Source: DATARR01 sp036376245
GTDB taxonomy: Bacteria; Acidobacteriota; Thermoanaerobaculia; Multivoradales; UBA5704
DNA length: 64,000 nt
Reading direction: 5' to 3'
Assembly: GCA_036376245.1 (NCBI GenBank)
Contig: DASVAS010000069.1
Coordinates: 1-64,000, forward strand
Shown: piece after piece, positions 50,491 to 60,700 of the stretch
Position numbering within the stretch: position 1 is the first letter of the stretch
Layout: the number at the start of each line of letters is the position of its first letter
The notes under the pieces: generated by a model
What the model was told of the DNA's origin: nothing
Database searches by the model: none
The model's input: only the letters and a program-made list of their open reading frames with translations
Translations under genes and position numbers: made by a program

Positions 50491-52953
50491 TCAGGGAATC
50501 GGTTTGTAGATGTTCTCATCGACGTCGATCTTGCAGGCCGACGCGTCGGTGGCGCCCTGCGGCGCGATGCAGAAATCGGTCATCATGCCCAGGCCCGCAT
50601 GGTGCAGGATGTGGCAGTGCATCAGCCAACGGCCCAGGCCGCCGCCCATCTCGGCGTCGGTGAGCTGCGGCATGTCGCCGGCGCCGCCGAACGGCTGCTG
50701 GTAGTCGTACGGGAACTTCGCCAGGAGCTGGAGCCAGGAGTACTCCGTCGCGTCGGGGATCTTGAACCGGTCGGTGATCTTCACCCGGTACTTCAGGGCC
50801 AGCCCCGGCTGGATGCCCTCCACGTCCAGGAACTCGTTGTAGTCGTACGTGTAGACCGGCGGCTCGATGAGCGTGGCCGAGTCGACGACGGCCGGGGCGC
50901 CGGGCGGTCCGGGGGCCACGTTGACGTTGTTGAACCGGTAGAGGGCGATCGGCTGGAACGAGAAGCCGTGCGCGTGGAACGGGTGATGCCCGGCGCCGGT
51001 GTTGTTGGCGACGATGAACTCCACCACGTCGCCGATCCTGGCGTACCGCGTGGAGGCCTGGGTCGGCACCTCGTCGCCGGAGGCAAATTCCCCTTCATAG
51101 TCTCCCTTGTTGGCGTTGATCGAGGGGAACCGCCGGTTGTCTTCGATCCGGTTGCTGAGCACGACGGCCTGATCCACCTCGCGCCCCTGGAACGGGGTGC
51201 CGAGGAACGGATCCAGACCCGGCGGCACCGCCGAGAACGGCACCACGGTGGCGGTCCGCAAGTCCTCCGACGGCCGGTTGATCGACGGATGCGCCATCAG
51301 GGGGGCGCCCTCGGCGAGGTTGTAGTCCGGCAGCCCGAGGAGGTCCGGGACGATCTTGATCCGGACCAGCTTGCGGGCGGCGATGTCGCGGTTGCTGACG
51401 TCGCCGGTGCCGATGAGGTTGTCGAACTTCGCGGCGAAGGCGCCGTGCGGATAGTCGATGGTCCAGATGTACATGCTCTCGCCGGGCTCGAGGTAGTTGC
51501 CCTCGCGGTCCTTGGTCACGACGACGAACTCGGTCCGCTCGGAAACGCCGATGAAGTCCTCGCCTCTGCGGATGATCGTGTCGAAGGCGCGCGGCGCGAA
51601 CGGGCTGGCCGGCGGGAGCTCGGCCTGACCCTCGAGGCGCACATTGTCGAGCAGGCCGTTCTGGCCGCCGATGCGATACAGGGGGAGGCCCTGGTCGCAG
51701 GAGAGCGGGTCGACGCCGGAGAACTTGACGGCGCTGCCGGGCGCGTAGCACTGGCCGGTGTTGGCCCCACCCCTCTGCAGTGCCGGGCCGAAGGGCGGCT
51801 CTTCACCCTCGAGCAGGAGGCGGAAACGATAGAAGCGCTCGTTCGAGGAGTTGACGAACGCGACGCGCACACCGCGGCCCTGGGGGACGTAGATCGTCTC
51901 GATGTTCTCGTCGCTGGTGGGGACCTTGCCGTTGACGAAGACCAGCTCGCCTTCCCGGACGTTGCAATCCCCGACGAGCACTCCGCGATCGCACTCGCCG
52001 TCACTGTTCAAATCCGCCTCGATGTTCGGCATCAGGTGGTTGTTCACCTCCTCGTCGGTCCAGACGTTGAACTGGACGTTGGTCCGCCACTGGAACCGGT
52101 TGATCTCGTTGGCGACCACGGAATCGTGCAGTTGGAAGAGATGCTTCTGGAGCGGCAGGACGCCGAGCAGGGTCAGGAGGTCCTCCTCATAGGAACGGAT
52201 GATGAGCCTGCCGAGCATGCCCCGGTGCTCGCTGAGCAGCGGCATGACGTGCGGGTGGAACCAGTAGTTGCCCGGGCGGTAGAGCCGGTACTGGTACAGG
52301 CGCTGCTCTCCCGTCTCGATGCCGAACTCCGACACGGGAGTCCCGTCGCTCTCATTGTCCAGCTCCATGCCGTGCCAGTGAACGACCTGCCGGTTGTCGG
52401 CCGGCGCGTAGAACCCGGTCTCGATCGCCTCGCCGTTGACCGACTCCGGCAGCTCGTTCTTGACCGTCAGTTGCACGATGTCGCCCACGTGGCCGACGAT
52501 CTCGATGCCGGCGGGCACGCCGTTGTAGGCGGTGGCGTTGGGCGTGATGACCGTGCCGTTGGTCTTGAGATAGCCGTTCTGGAGCTGGAGCGTGTGCTGC
52601 AGGCGGCAGAGGTCGGCATCCGCCGCGGCGCCTTCCGAGACGGCGCCGCCGCAGGCGATGCTGCCCGGAGCGTTCTTGATGGTGCCGAGGACGTCGACTT
52701 GCGCGTAGTCGGGCACGGGCAACTCGAGATCGATCTCCGACATCACGAGCGTCTTCTTGATCAGGAAGAAGGGGTCGGCCCCCGAGCTCTTGTCGTACCC
52801 CGCAAAGCCCGGCGGCAGGGCTTTCGTCGGCACGACCAGCGGGCTCGAATCCCGCGCGACGGTCTGCGCGGACAAGGGGGGAACAGCGAACAGGAGGCTG
52901 ATGACGACCGCCAGGGCGATCAGCGGTAACGGTGAACGGCGCGGCGACGGCAT
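50491..52953 (-). CDS. Large secreted multicopper oxidase, copy 1
   Basis: The 820-residue product has a signal peptide (PLIALAVVISLLFAVPPLSAQ). Copper motifs are intact: HWHG (H192, H194), WFHPH (H233, H235), HHPFHAHGF near residue 650 and HCHILHHAGLGM near 780, giving type 1, 2 and 3 coppers with Met as the axial ligand. It is longer than typical laccase or CueO proteins because of insertions between the second and third cupredoxin domains. Candidate substrates are Cu(I), Mn(II) or phenolics. AAAGGAG lies before ATG 52953. It is controlled by a perfect sigma-54 promoter at 53063-53078 (about 110-nt leader). It is about 80% like copy 2 by inspection, clearly a tandem duplicate. Confidence 0.92.
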   Translation of the reverse strand: MPSPRRSPLPLIALAVVISLLFAVPPLSAQTVARDSSPLVVPTKALPPGFAGYDKSSGADPFFLIKKTLVMSEIDLELPVPDYAQVDVLGTIKNAPGSIACGGAVSEGAAADADLCRLQHTLQLQNGYLKTNGTVITPNATAYNGVPAGIEIVGHVGDIVQLTVKNELPESVNGEAIETGFYAPADNRQVVHWHGMELDNESDGTPVSEFGIETGEQRLYQYRLYRPGNYWFHPHVMPLLSEHRGMLGRLIIRSYEEDLLTLLGVLPLQKHLFQLHDSVVANEINRFQWRTNVQFNVWTDEEVNNHLMPNIEADLNSDGECDRGVLVGDCNVREGELVFVNGKVPTSDENIETIYVPQGRGVRVAFVNSSNERFYRFRLLLEGEEPPFGPALQRGGANTGQCYAPGSAVKFSGVDPLSCDQGLPLYRIGGQNGLLDNVRLEGQAELPPASPFAPRAFDTIIRRGEDFIGVSERTEFVVVTKDREGNYLEPGESMYIWTIDYPHGAFAAKFDNLIGTGDVSNRDIAARKLVRIKIVPDLLGLPDYNLAEGAPLMAHPSINRPSEDLRTATVVPFSAVPPGLDPFLGTPFQGREVDQAVVLSNRIEDNRRFPSINANKGDYEGEFASGDEVPTQASTRYARIGDVVEFIVANNTGAGHHPFHAHGFSFQPIALYRFNNVNVAPGPPGAPAVVDSATLIEPPVYTYDYNEFLDVEGIQPGLALKYRVKITDRFKIPDATEYSWLQLLAKFPYDYQQPFGGAGDMPQLTDAEMGGGLGRWLMHCHILHHAGLGMMTDFCIAPQGATDASACKIDVDENIYKPIP

Positions 52954-53062
52954 GATCTCTACTCCTTTCTCGACGGGCGCAGGCCCCGTGGACGAGGCGG
53001 CACACCACGATCAGAATGGGCGTTGGATCAGACTGGTCATGACCGGACCTGTTCGGTTATTC

Positions 53063-53078
53063 AGCAACCTATGTGCCA
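53063..53078 (-). promoter_or_regulatory. Sigma-54 promoter of multicopper oxidase 1
   Basis: On the minus strand the sequence reads TGGCAC-ATAGG-TTGCT, an exact consensus. The -12 end lies 110 bases before the ATG at 52953. Confidence 0.85.
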
Positions 53079-53223
53079 AGGAGAGCGGCGCGCGGCTCTG
53101 CGCCGAGCCGGGACCGGGGAGCGGCCATTCAAATCATTTATTTTTGGCAATTTACGCGGAATATCCCGACGGTTCCGCGGCAGTCGTCGAGACGGTTTTC
53201 GCCGGTTGGAAGGGGATCCGCCG

Positions 53224-53266
53224 TCCAAATCCTAAACAGGTCCGTCAGCCCCGTCCAAGATCTGGA
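53224..53266 (-). promoter_or_regulatory. Paired upstream activator sites of multicopper oxidase 1
   Basis: TCCAAATCCTAAA (53224-53236) and TCCAAGATCTGGA (53254-53266) have centres 30 bp apart, about 165-195 bp upstream of the -12 element. They match the dyad pairs before the other two sigma-54 promoters. Confidence 0.65.
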
Positions 53267-53305
53267 CCGCGGCGGTGTCGCGCGCCGCGGGGCCGGACAA
53301 AGCAC

Positions 53306-53331
53306 GAGGGCGGCCCTCTCGGACCGCCCTC
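53306..53331 (-). terminator. Terminator-like hairpin after multicopper oxidase 2
   Basis: GAGGGCGG (53306-53313) pairs with CCGCCCTC (53324-53331), 40 nt past the oxidase 2 stop. Confidence 0.6.
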
Positions 53332-53371
53332 CGAAGCTTCCGCCGCCGGCCAGGCGGCGGATCAACCCTGC

Positions 53372-55852
53372 TCAGGGTATCGGCTGGTAGATGTTCTCAT
53401 CGACGTCGATCTTGCAGGCCGACGCGTCGGTGGCGCCCTCCGGCGCGATGCAGAAGTCGGTCATCATGCCCAGGCCCGCATGGTGCAGGATGTGGCAGTG
53501 CATCAGCCAACGGCCCAGGCCGCCGCCCATCTGGGCATCCGTGAACTGCGGCAGATCGCCGGCGCCGCCGAACGGCTTCTGGTAGTCGTACGGGAACTTC
53601 AGCAGGAGCTGGAGCCAACTGTACTGCGTATTGTCGGGGATCTTGAACCGGTCCTGCATCTTCACCCTGTACTTCAGGGCCATGCCCGGCTGGAGGGTCA
53701 TCACGTCCCGGAACTCGTTGTAGTCGAAGACGTAGATCGGAGGCTCGATGAGCGTGGCCGAGTCGACGACGGCCGGAGCCGGTCCGGGGATCAGGTCGAC
53801 GTTGTTGAACCGGTAGAGGGCGATCGGCTGGAACGAGAAGCCGTGCGCGTGGAACGGGTGATGCCCGGCGCCGGTGTTGTTGGCGACGACGAACTCCACC
53901 ACGTCGCCGATCTTCGCGTACCGCGTGGCGCCCTGGGTCGGGATCTCGTCGCCGCTCTCCGTCTCCCCTTCATAGGCCCCCTTGACGGCGTTGATCGCGG
54001 GGAACCGCCGGTTGTCTTCGAGACGGTTGCTGAGCACCACGGACTGATCCACGGCGCGCCCCTGGAAAGGAGTCCCGAGGAACGGATCCAGGCCCGGCGG
54101 CACCGGCGAGAACGGCACGACGGCGGCGCTCTTCAAGTCCTCCGACGGCCGGTTGATCGACGGATGCGCCATCAGGGGGGCGCCCTCGGCGATGTTGTAG
54201 TCCGGGAGTCCGAGGAGGTCCGGGATGATCTTGATCCGGACCAGCTTGCGGGCGTTGACGTCACGGTTGCTGACGTCGCCGGTGCCGATGTTGTTGTCGA
54301 ACCGCGGAGCGAAAGCGCCGTGAGGATAGTCGATGGTCCAGATGTACATGCTCTCGCCGGGCTCGAGGTAGTTGCCCTCGCGGTCCTTGGTTATGACCAC
54401 GAACTCGGTCCGCTCGGAGACGCCGATGAAGTCCTCGCCTCTGCGGATGATCGTGTCGTAGGAGCGCCCCACGAACGGGCTGGCCGGCGGGATCTCGGTC
54501 TGCCCCTCGATGCGCACATGGTCGAGCAGGCCGTTCTGGCCGCCGATGCGGTAGAGAGGAAGGCCCTGATCGCAGGAGAGCGGGTCGGCGCCGGAGAACT
54601 TGACGGCGCTGCCGGGCGCGTAGCACTGGCCGGAGGTCAACGAACGGACCTGCGGCACCCCGCCAAAGGGCGGCTCTTCGCCCTCGAGCAGCAGGCGGAA
54701 ACGGTAGACGCGCTCGTTCGAGGAGTTGACGAACGAGACGCGCACGCCGAGGCCCTGCGGGACGTAGATCGTCTCGATGTTGTCGTCGCTGGTGGGGACC
54801 TTGCCGTTGACGAAGACCAGCTCGCCTTCCCGGACGGCGCAATCCCCGGCGATCACACCGCGGTCGCACTCGCCGTCACCGTTCAGGTCAGGCTCGATGT
54901 TCGGCATCAGGTGGTTGTTCACCTCTTCGTCGGAGTAGATGTTGAACCGGACGCCGCCTCTCCACTGGAAGCGGTTGACCTCGTTGGCGACCGTGGAATC
55001 GTGCAGTTGGATGGCCCGCTTCTGGAGCGGCAGGACGCCCATCAGGGTGAGGAGATCCTCCTCGTAGGAGCGGATGGTGAGCCTGCCGAGCATGCCCCGG
55101 TGCTCGGTGAGCAGCGGCATGACGTGCGGGTGGAACCAGTAGTTGCCCGGGCGATAGAGCCGGTACTGGTACAGGCGCTGCTCTCCCGTCTCGATGCCGA
55201 ACTCCGACACGGGAGTGCCGTCGCTCTCGTTGTCCAGCTCCATGCCGTGCCAGTGAACGATCTGCCGGTTGTCGGCCGGGGCGTAGAACCCGGTCGCGAT
55301 CGCCTCGCCGTTGACCGACTCCGGCAGCTCGTTCTTGACCGTCAGCTGCACGATGTCGCCCACATGGCCGGTGATCTCGATGCCGGCGGGCACGCCGTTG
55401 TAGGCGGTGGCGTTGGGCGTGATGACCGTGCTGCTGGTCTTGAAATAGCCGTTCTGGAAAATCATCTGGGGCTGCAGGCGGCAGAGGTCGGCATCCCGCG
55501 CGGGTCCTTCCGAAACGGTGCCGCCGCAACCGATGCTGTTCGGAGCGTTCTTGAAGTTGCCGGCGACGTCGACGAATTCGTAGTCGGGCACCGGCAGCTC
55601 GAGAGGGATCTCCGACATCACGAGCGTCTTCTTGATCAGGAAGAAGGGATCGGCTCCCGAGCTCTTGTCGTACCCTGTGAAGCCCTGCGGCAGGGCTTTC
55701 TTGTGCGCATCCAGCTGCGCCAACAACTGCGCAGTCGCCGGGTTCGAAGTCGGCGCGACGGTCTGCGCGGACAGAGGGGGAGCGGCGAGCAAGAGGCTGA
55801 TGACGATCGCCAGGGCGATCAGCGGCAACGGAGAACGGCGCGGGGACAGCAT
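53372..55852 (-). CDS. Large secreted multicopper oxidase, copy 2
   Basis: The 826-residue paralogue of the preceding oxidase has the same signal peptide form, HWHG, WFHPH, HHPFHAHGF and HCHILHHAGLGM, so all copper ligands are kept. It differs by an extra segment after the signal peptide (APTSNPATAQLLAQLDAHKK) and scattered substitutions on loops near the HxxHxH strand. AAAGGAG lies before ATG 55852. It has its own perfect sigma-54 promoter (55965-55980) and activator sites. Keeping two separately promoted copies suggests a dosage need or slightly different substrates. Confidence 0.92.
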   Translation of the reverse strand: MLSPRRSPLPLIALAIVISLLLAAPPLSAQTVAPTSNPATAQLLAQLDAHKKALPQGFTGYDKSSGADPFFLIKKTLVMSEIPLELPVPDYEFVDVAGNFKNAPNSIGCGGTVSEGPARDADLCRLQPQMIFQNGYFKTSSTVITPNATAYNGVPAGIEITGHVGDIVQLTVKNELPESVNGEAIATGFYAPADNRQIVHWHGMELDNESDGTPVSEFGIETGEQRLYQYRLYRPGNYWFHPHVMPLLTEHRGMLGRLTIRSYEEDLLTLMGVLPLQKRAIQLHDSTVANEVNRFQWRGGVRFNIYSDEEVNNHLMPNIEPDLNGDGECDRGVIAGDCAVREGELVFVNGKVPTSDDNIETIYVPQGLGVRVSFVNSSNERVYRFRLLLEGEEPPFGGVPQVRSLTSGQCYAPGSAVKFSGADPLSCDQGLPLYRIGGQNGLLDHVRIEGQTEIPPASPFVGRSYDTIIRRGEDFIGVSERTEFVVITKDREGNYLEPGESMYIWTIDYPHGAFAPRFDNNIGTGDVSNRDVNARKLVRIKIIPDLLGLPDYNIAEGAPLMAHPSINRPSEDLKSAAVVPFSPVPPGLDPFLGTPFQGRAVDQSVVLSNRLEDNRRFPAINAVKGAYEGETESGDEIPTQGATRYAKIGDVVEFVVANNTGAGHHPFHAHGFSFQPIALYRFNNVDLIPGPAPAVVDSATLIEPPIYVFDYNEFRDVMTLQPGMALKYRVKMQDRFKIPDNTQYSWLQLLLKFPYDYQKPFGGAGDLPQFTDAQMGGGLGRWLMHCHILHHAGLGMMTDFCIAPEGATDASACKIDVDENIYQPIP

Positions 55853-55964
55853 GGTCTAAGTCTCCTTTCTCGACGGGTGCACGCCCAGCCGGCAAGGCGG
55901 CAAACCACGATCAGATCAGAACAGACATCACATGGGTCACTGGTGGACCTTTATACGGGTCCTG

Positions 55965-55980
55965 AGCAACGCATGTGCCA
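55965..55980 (-). promoter_or_regulatory. Sigma-54 promoter of multicopper oxidase 2
   Basis: On the minus strand the sequence reads TGGCAC-ATGCG-TTGCT, an exact consensus, about 113 bases before the ATG at 55852. Confidence 0.85.
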
Positions 55981-56134
55981 AGGGGAGGGCGCGGAGCGCC
56001 GCGCCGCGCCGGGGACCGGGGAGCGGCGTCCAAGTCCTTCGGCTCTGGCCGTTTACGCGGGCCGGCCCCGGCGGCTCCCGCGGCTCCGTGGAGGTCGTCG
56101 AGGCGCTGTCCGCCGGCTGGGAAGGGCTCCGCAG

Positions 56135-56178
56135 TCCAAATCCTGAACCGCGCCCTCGATCCGCTTCCAGGATTTGGA
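56135..56178. promoter_or_regulatory. Paired activator sites between oxidase 2 and the efflux genes
   Basis: TCCAAATCCTGAA (56135-56147) and TCCAGGATTTGGA (56166-56178) have centres 31 bp apart; a weaker TCCAAGTCCTTCG lies at 56029. They sit about 175-205 bp upstream of the oxidase 2 -12 element and about 190-235 bp before the cusB-like ATG, so they could serve both directions, although no clear sigma-54 promoter was found on the efflux side. Confidence 0.6.
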
Positions 56179-56369
56179 ATGGGGCTCGGCCGAGGGGGTC
56201 GCCGCACCCTCTGCGGGGCCGGATAGCGGCGCCGATGGCGTCACCGTGCCGGCGCGGATCTGGTGTACCCTGATGCGAGCCGCCAGCCCGGGTTTCCTGC
56301 GATTGCGACGTGGCGAGAGCGCCTCGCCGAGGACGATCCCGTGGTCCCCGGCGATCTGAGGAGTAACCG

Positions 56370-57710
56370 ATGTACGTACGGATTCCCGGCCTCGCGCTCG
56401 CCGCCCTCGCCCTCGCCGCCGCGCTCGCGGCCGGCTGCGCCAGGGCCTCGGAAAAGGCCCCCCCGGGTCCGGCGGCCGCCGGCCACGAGCCGGCGCGCGG
56501 GGCCGCCGCCAGCGACGAGGTCGCCCACTACACCTGCTCGATGCACCCCTCGGTCCGCTCCGCCAAGCCCGGGAGCTGTCCGATCTGCGCGATGGCGCTG
56601 AGCCCGGTGTTCCGGCGGGAGCTCGCGAGCGGGGAGATCGTGCTCGACGCCGGACGGCGCCAGCAGATCGGCGTCACCACCGCCACGGCGGAGCTGCGGA
56701 CGCTCGTCGTGCCGGTGCGCGCGGTCGGCAAGGTGACCTACGACGAGACCCGTCTGACCGACGTCACGCTCAAGGTCGGCGGCTGGATCCACGAGCTCCA
56801 CGTCGACCGCCTGGGCCAGCCGGTGAGCAAGGGCGAGCCGCTGCTCACGCTCTACAGCCCGGAGCTGTTCGAGGCCCAGCAGGAGTACCTGGAGGCGCTC
56901 CAGAAGCAGCGCATGGCGCGCATGGTCGGCTCCTCCGAGAGCACCGAGTTCCTGGCCGCGGCGCGGCGCCTGCGGCTGCGCCTGTCGGACCTGGCGCCGG
57001 AGCAGATCAAGGACATGGAAGCGCGCCGCGCGCCGGTCGAGCAGGTCGAGATCCTGTCGCCGGCCTCCGGCTACGTGATCGAGAAGGACGTGGTCACCGG
57101 CGCCGCGGTCCAGCCCGGGACGCGCCTGCTGCGCATCGCCGGCCTCGACCAGGTATGGGTGGAGGCCGAGGTCTACGAGTCGGAGCTGGCGTTGCTCGCG
57201 GTCGGCGCCCCGGCGACCATCACCCTCCCCTACCTCCCGGGACGGAGCTTCACCGGCCGCGTCGCCTTCATCTACCCCTGGCTCGACGGCGCCACCCGCA
57301 CCGGCCGGGTGCGCATCGAGCTGCGCAACCCCGGCCTCGCGCTCAAGCCGGAGATGTACGCCGAGGTGCTCTTCAGGCGCACCTTCGGCAAACGGCTGGC
57401 GGTGCCCGAGGAGGCGATCCTCTACGCCGGCGACCGCCGCTACGTCTTCCTCGACCTCGGCGGCGGCCGGCTGCGGCCGCAGGCGGTGACCCCCGGCGTG
57501 TGGGCCGGCGAGTGGGTGGAGATCCTCGCCGGGCTGAAGCCGGGCGACGCGGTGGTCACCTCGGGCAACTTCCTGATCGCCGCCGAGGCCCGTCTCAAGC
57601 TCGCGCTCGATCAGTGGGCGCCGGAGGAGGAGGCCGGAGCCGGCGATGACGGCCCCGCCGGTCACGGCGGCCACGGCGACCACGCCATGGAACCGGAGCC
57701 ACGGAGGTGA
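56370..57710 (+). CDS. cusB: CusB-like RND efflux periplasmic adaptor with heavy-metal-binding domain
   Basis: The 446-residue lipoprotein-like adaptor has N-terminal LAAALAAGC (Cys22 as lipid site). A heavy-metal-binding domain follows, YTCSMHPSVRSAKPGSCPIC, with the tail CAMAL, in which the usual CGM is CAM. The adaptor core has KVGGWIHELHVDRLGQPVSK, a hairpin with QEYLEALQK and the barrel domain with LRIAGLDQVWVEAEVYE. The C-terminus is His-rich (GHGGHGDHAM). With the overlapping CusA gene it should carry Cu(I)/Ag(I) or a related ion from the periplasm. GAGGAGTAACCG precedes ATG 56370. No outer-membrane CusC gene is seen in the window. Confidence 0.88.
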   Translation: MYVRIPGLALAALALAAALAAGCARASEKAPPGPAAAGHEPARGAAASDEVAHYTCSMHPSVRSAKPGSCPICAMALSPVFRRELASGEIVLDAGRRQQIGVTTATAELRTLVVPVRAVGKVTYDETRLTDVTLKVGGWIHELHVDRLGQPVSKGEPLLTLYSPELFEAQQEYLEALQKQRMARMVGSSESTEFLAAARRLRLRLSDLAPEQIKDMEARRAPVEQVEILSPASGYVIEKDVVTGAAVQPGTRLLRIAGLDQVWVEAEVYESELALLAVGAPATITLPYLPGRSFTGRVAFIYPWLDGATRTGRVRIELRNPGLALKPEMYAEVLFRRTFGKRLAVPEEAILYAGDRRYVFLDLGGGRLRPQAVTPGVWAGEWVEILAGLKPGDAVVTSGNFLIAAEARLKLALDQWAPEEEAGAGDDGPAGHGGHGDHAMEPEPRR

Positions 57711-60700
57711 ACGACGCCCCCGACACCGCGCCGCGCGCCGGCTGGATCGCGCGCACGATCGCGGTCTCGGCGACCAACCCGGGGCTGACCGTGCTGTTCG
57801 TCGCCGCGCTCGCCCTCTGGGGCTGGTATGCGCTCGTGCGCTCGCCGCTCGACGCCATCCCCGACCTCTCCGACGTCCAGGTCATCGTCTTCACCGAGTG
57901 GCAGGGGCAGAGCCCGGACATCGTCGAGGACCAGGTCACCTTCCCGCTCGCCACCGCGCTGCTCGCGGCGCCGCGGGTGGCCTTCGTGCGCGGCCAGTCG
58001 ATGTTCGGCATGTCGTTCCTCTACGTCATCTTCGAGGACGGCACCGACCTGTACTGGGCGCGCTCGCGCGTGCTCGAGTACCTCGACGAGGCGCGGGCGC
58101 GGCTGCCTGAAGGGGTGACGCCGACCCTCGGCCCCGACGCCACCGGCGTCGGCTGGGTCTACCAGTACGCGCTGGTCGACAGGACCGGCCGCCTCGACCT
58201 CCAGGAGCTGCGCAGCCTCCAGGACTGGAACGTCCGCTTCGCGCTCGAGAGCGTCCCCGGCGTCGCCGAGGTCGCCTCGGTCGGCGGCTTCGTCAAGGAG
58301 TACCAGATCGTCGTCGACCCGCTGAAGCTCGAGGCGTTCGGGATCTCGATCCAGGAGGTGGTGCGCGCGGTCCGCGAATCCAATCAGGAGGTCGGCGGCC
58401 AGGTGTTCGAGATGGCCGAGCACGAGGTCATGGTGCGCGGCCGCGGCTGGGTCAAGAGCCGGCGCGACCTCGAGCTGGTGCCGCTCCGCGCCAACGAGCG
58501 CGGCGTGCCGGTGCGCATCGCCGACGTCGCCGAGGTGCGGCTCGGGCCGGCGCCGCGCCGCGGGTTCGGCGAGCTCGACGGCCAGGGCGAGGCGGTCGGC
58601 GGCATCGTCGTCATGCGCCACGGCGAGAACGCCCTGGCGGTGATCGACGCCGTCAAGGAGCGCCTCGAAGAGGTGCGCGCGAGCCTCCCCGAAGGGGTCG
58701 AGCTGGTCGTCACCTACGACCGCTCGGGGCTGATCCGCGAGTCGATCGACACCCTCACCCACACCCTGGTCGAGCAGATGCTGGTCGTCTCGCTGGTGAT
58801 CTTCTTCTTCCTCCTCCACGCCCGCAGCTCCCTGGTGGCGATCGTCACCCTGCCGGTGGCGGTGCTGCTCTCGTTCATCCCGATGTCGGCCCAGGGGCTG
58901 ACCGCCAACATCATGTCGCTCGGCGGCATCGCCGTCGCCATCGGCGAGCTGGTCGACGCCTCGATCATCGTGATCGAGAACATCCACAAGCGGCTCGAAC
59001 GCTGGGAGGCCACCGGCCGCGCCGAGCCGCGCCACCAGGTGGTCGTCGCCGCCATGCAGGAGGTCGGACCGTCGCTCTTCTTCTCGCTGCTGGTGATGAC
59101 GGTCTCGTTCCTGCCGGTCTTCACGCTCGAGGGAGTCGAGGGCCGGCTGTTCAAGCCGCTCGCGTTCACCAAGACCTACTCGATGGGCTTCGGCGCCCTG
59201 CTCGCGGTGACCTTGACGCCGGCGCTCGCCGCGCTCTTCATCCGCGGCCGCATCCGCCGCGAGGACGCGAGCCCGGTCAACCGCTGGCTGATCCGCCTCT
59301 ACACGCCGGTGGTGCGCTTCGTCGTGCGCTGGCGCTGGGCGGTGGTGGCGGTGGCGGCGCTGGCGACGATCGCGACCGTCCCGGCCTTCCTGGCGCTGGA
59401 GGGCGAGTTCATGCCGCCGCTCCAGGAAGGGGCGATCCTCTACATGCCGACCGCGCCGCCGGGGATGGGGGCGAGCGAGGCGGTGCGCGTGCTCCAGGAC
59501 ATGGACCGCAAGCTCCGCGCGTTCCCCGAGGTGGTCTCGGTCTTCGGCAAGATGGGCCGCGCCGAGAGCGCCACCGATCCGGCGCCGATCGGCATGGTCG
59601 AAACCGTGGTCGTGCTGAAGCCGCGGAAGGAGTGGCGCCCCGGGCTGACCTGGGACGGCCTGATCGCCGAGATGGACGCCAAGCTGTCCTACCCCGGGAT
59701 GCCCAACATCTGGTGGATGCCGATCCAGACCCGCACCGAGATGCTCTCCACCGGCATCCGCGCGCCGCTCGGGGTCAAGGTGTTCGGCGACGACCTCGCC
59801 ACCGTCGAGCGTACCGCCGTCGAAATCGAGCAGGCGGTCTCCGGCATCCCGGGCACCCGCAGCGCCTTCGCCGACCGCGCGACCGGCGGTTTCTATCTCG
59901 ACCTGGAAGTCGACCGCGAGGCGGCGGCGCGCTACGGCGTCCGGGTGGCCGACGTCCAGGACGTGGTGGCGACCGCGATCGGCGGCATGGCGGTCGCCGA
60001 GACCGTCGAGGGGCGCCAGCGCTACCCGATCGCCGTCCGCTACGCCCGCGGCTTCCGCGAGGACCCGCGCTGGCTCGAGCGCGTGCTGGTCGCCGCCCCC
60101 TCCGGCGCCCAGGTGGCGCTGCGCCAGGTGGCGCGGATCACCTTCGCCACCGGGCCGCCGATGATCCGCAGCGAGGACGGCCGGCTGGTCGGCTACGTCT
60201 TCGTCGATCCCGGCGAGCGCCCGCTCGCCGCCTACGTCGAGGAGGCGCGCCAGGCCGTGGCCGAGCGGGTGACGCTGCCCGCCGGCGTGCGCATCGAGTG
60301 GGCCGGGCAGTTCCGCAACTACGAGCGCGCCCGCGAGCGGCTCAAGCTCGTGGTGCCGGTGACCTTGCTGGTGATCGTGCTGCTGCTCTATTTGAGCACC
60401 CGCTCGGCGGTCGAGGTCGGGATCGTGCTGCTCGCGGTCCCCTTCTCGCTGATCGGCGCGGTATGGCTGCTCTGGCTGCTCGACTACAACCTGAGCGTCG
60501 CGGTCTGGGTCGGCCTGATCGCGCTCGCCGGGCTCGACGCCGAGACCGGGGTGGTGATGCTGCTCTACCTGAAGCTCGCCTGGCAGCGGCGGCGCGAAGA
60601 GGGGCGGCTGGCGAGCTTCGACGACCTGCGCGAGGCGATCGTCGAGGGCGCGGCGCAGCGCATCCGGCCCAAGCTGATGACCGTGCTGACGACGGTGATC

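Noticed and set aside
56180..56369. Sigma-54 promoter for the cusBA-like genes
   Set aside because: GG and GC pairs occur, but none has the 10-base spacing with a TGGCAC-like -24 element.
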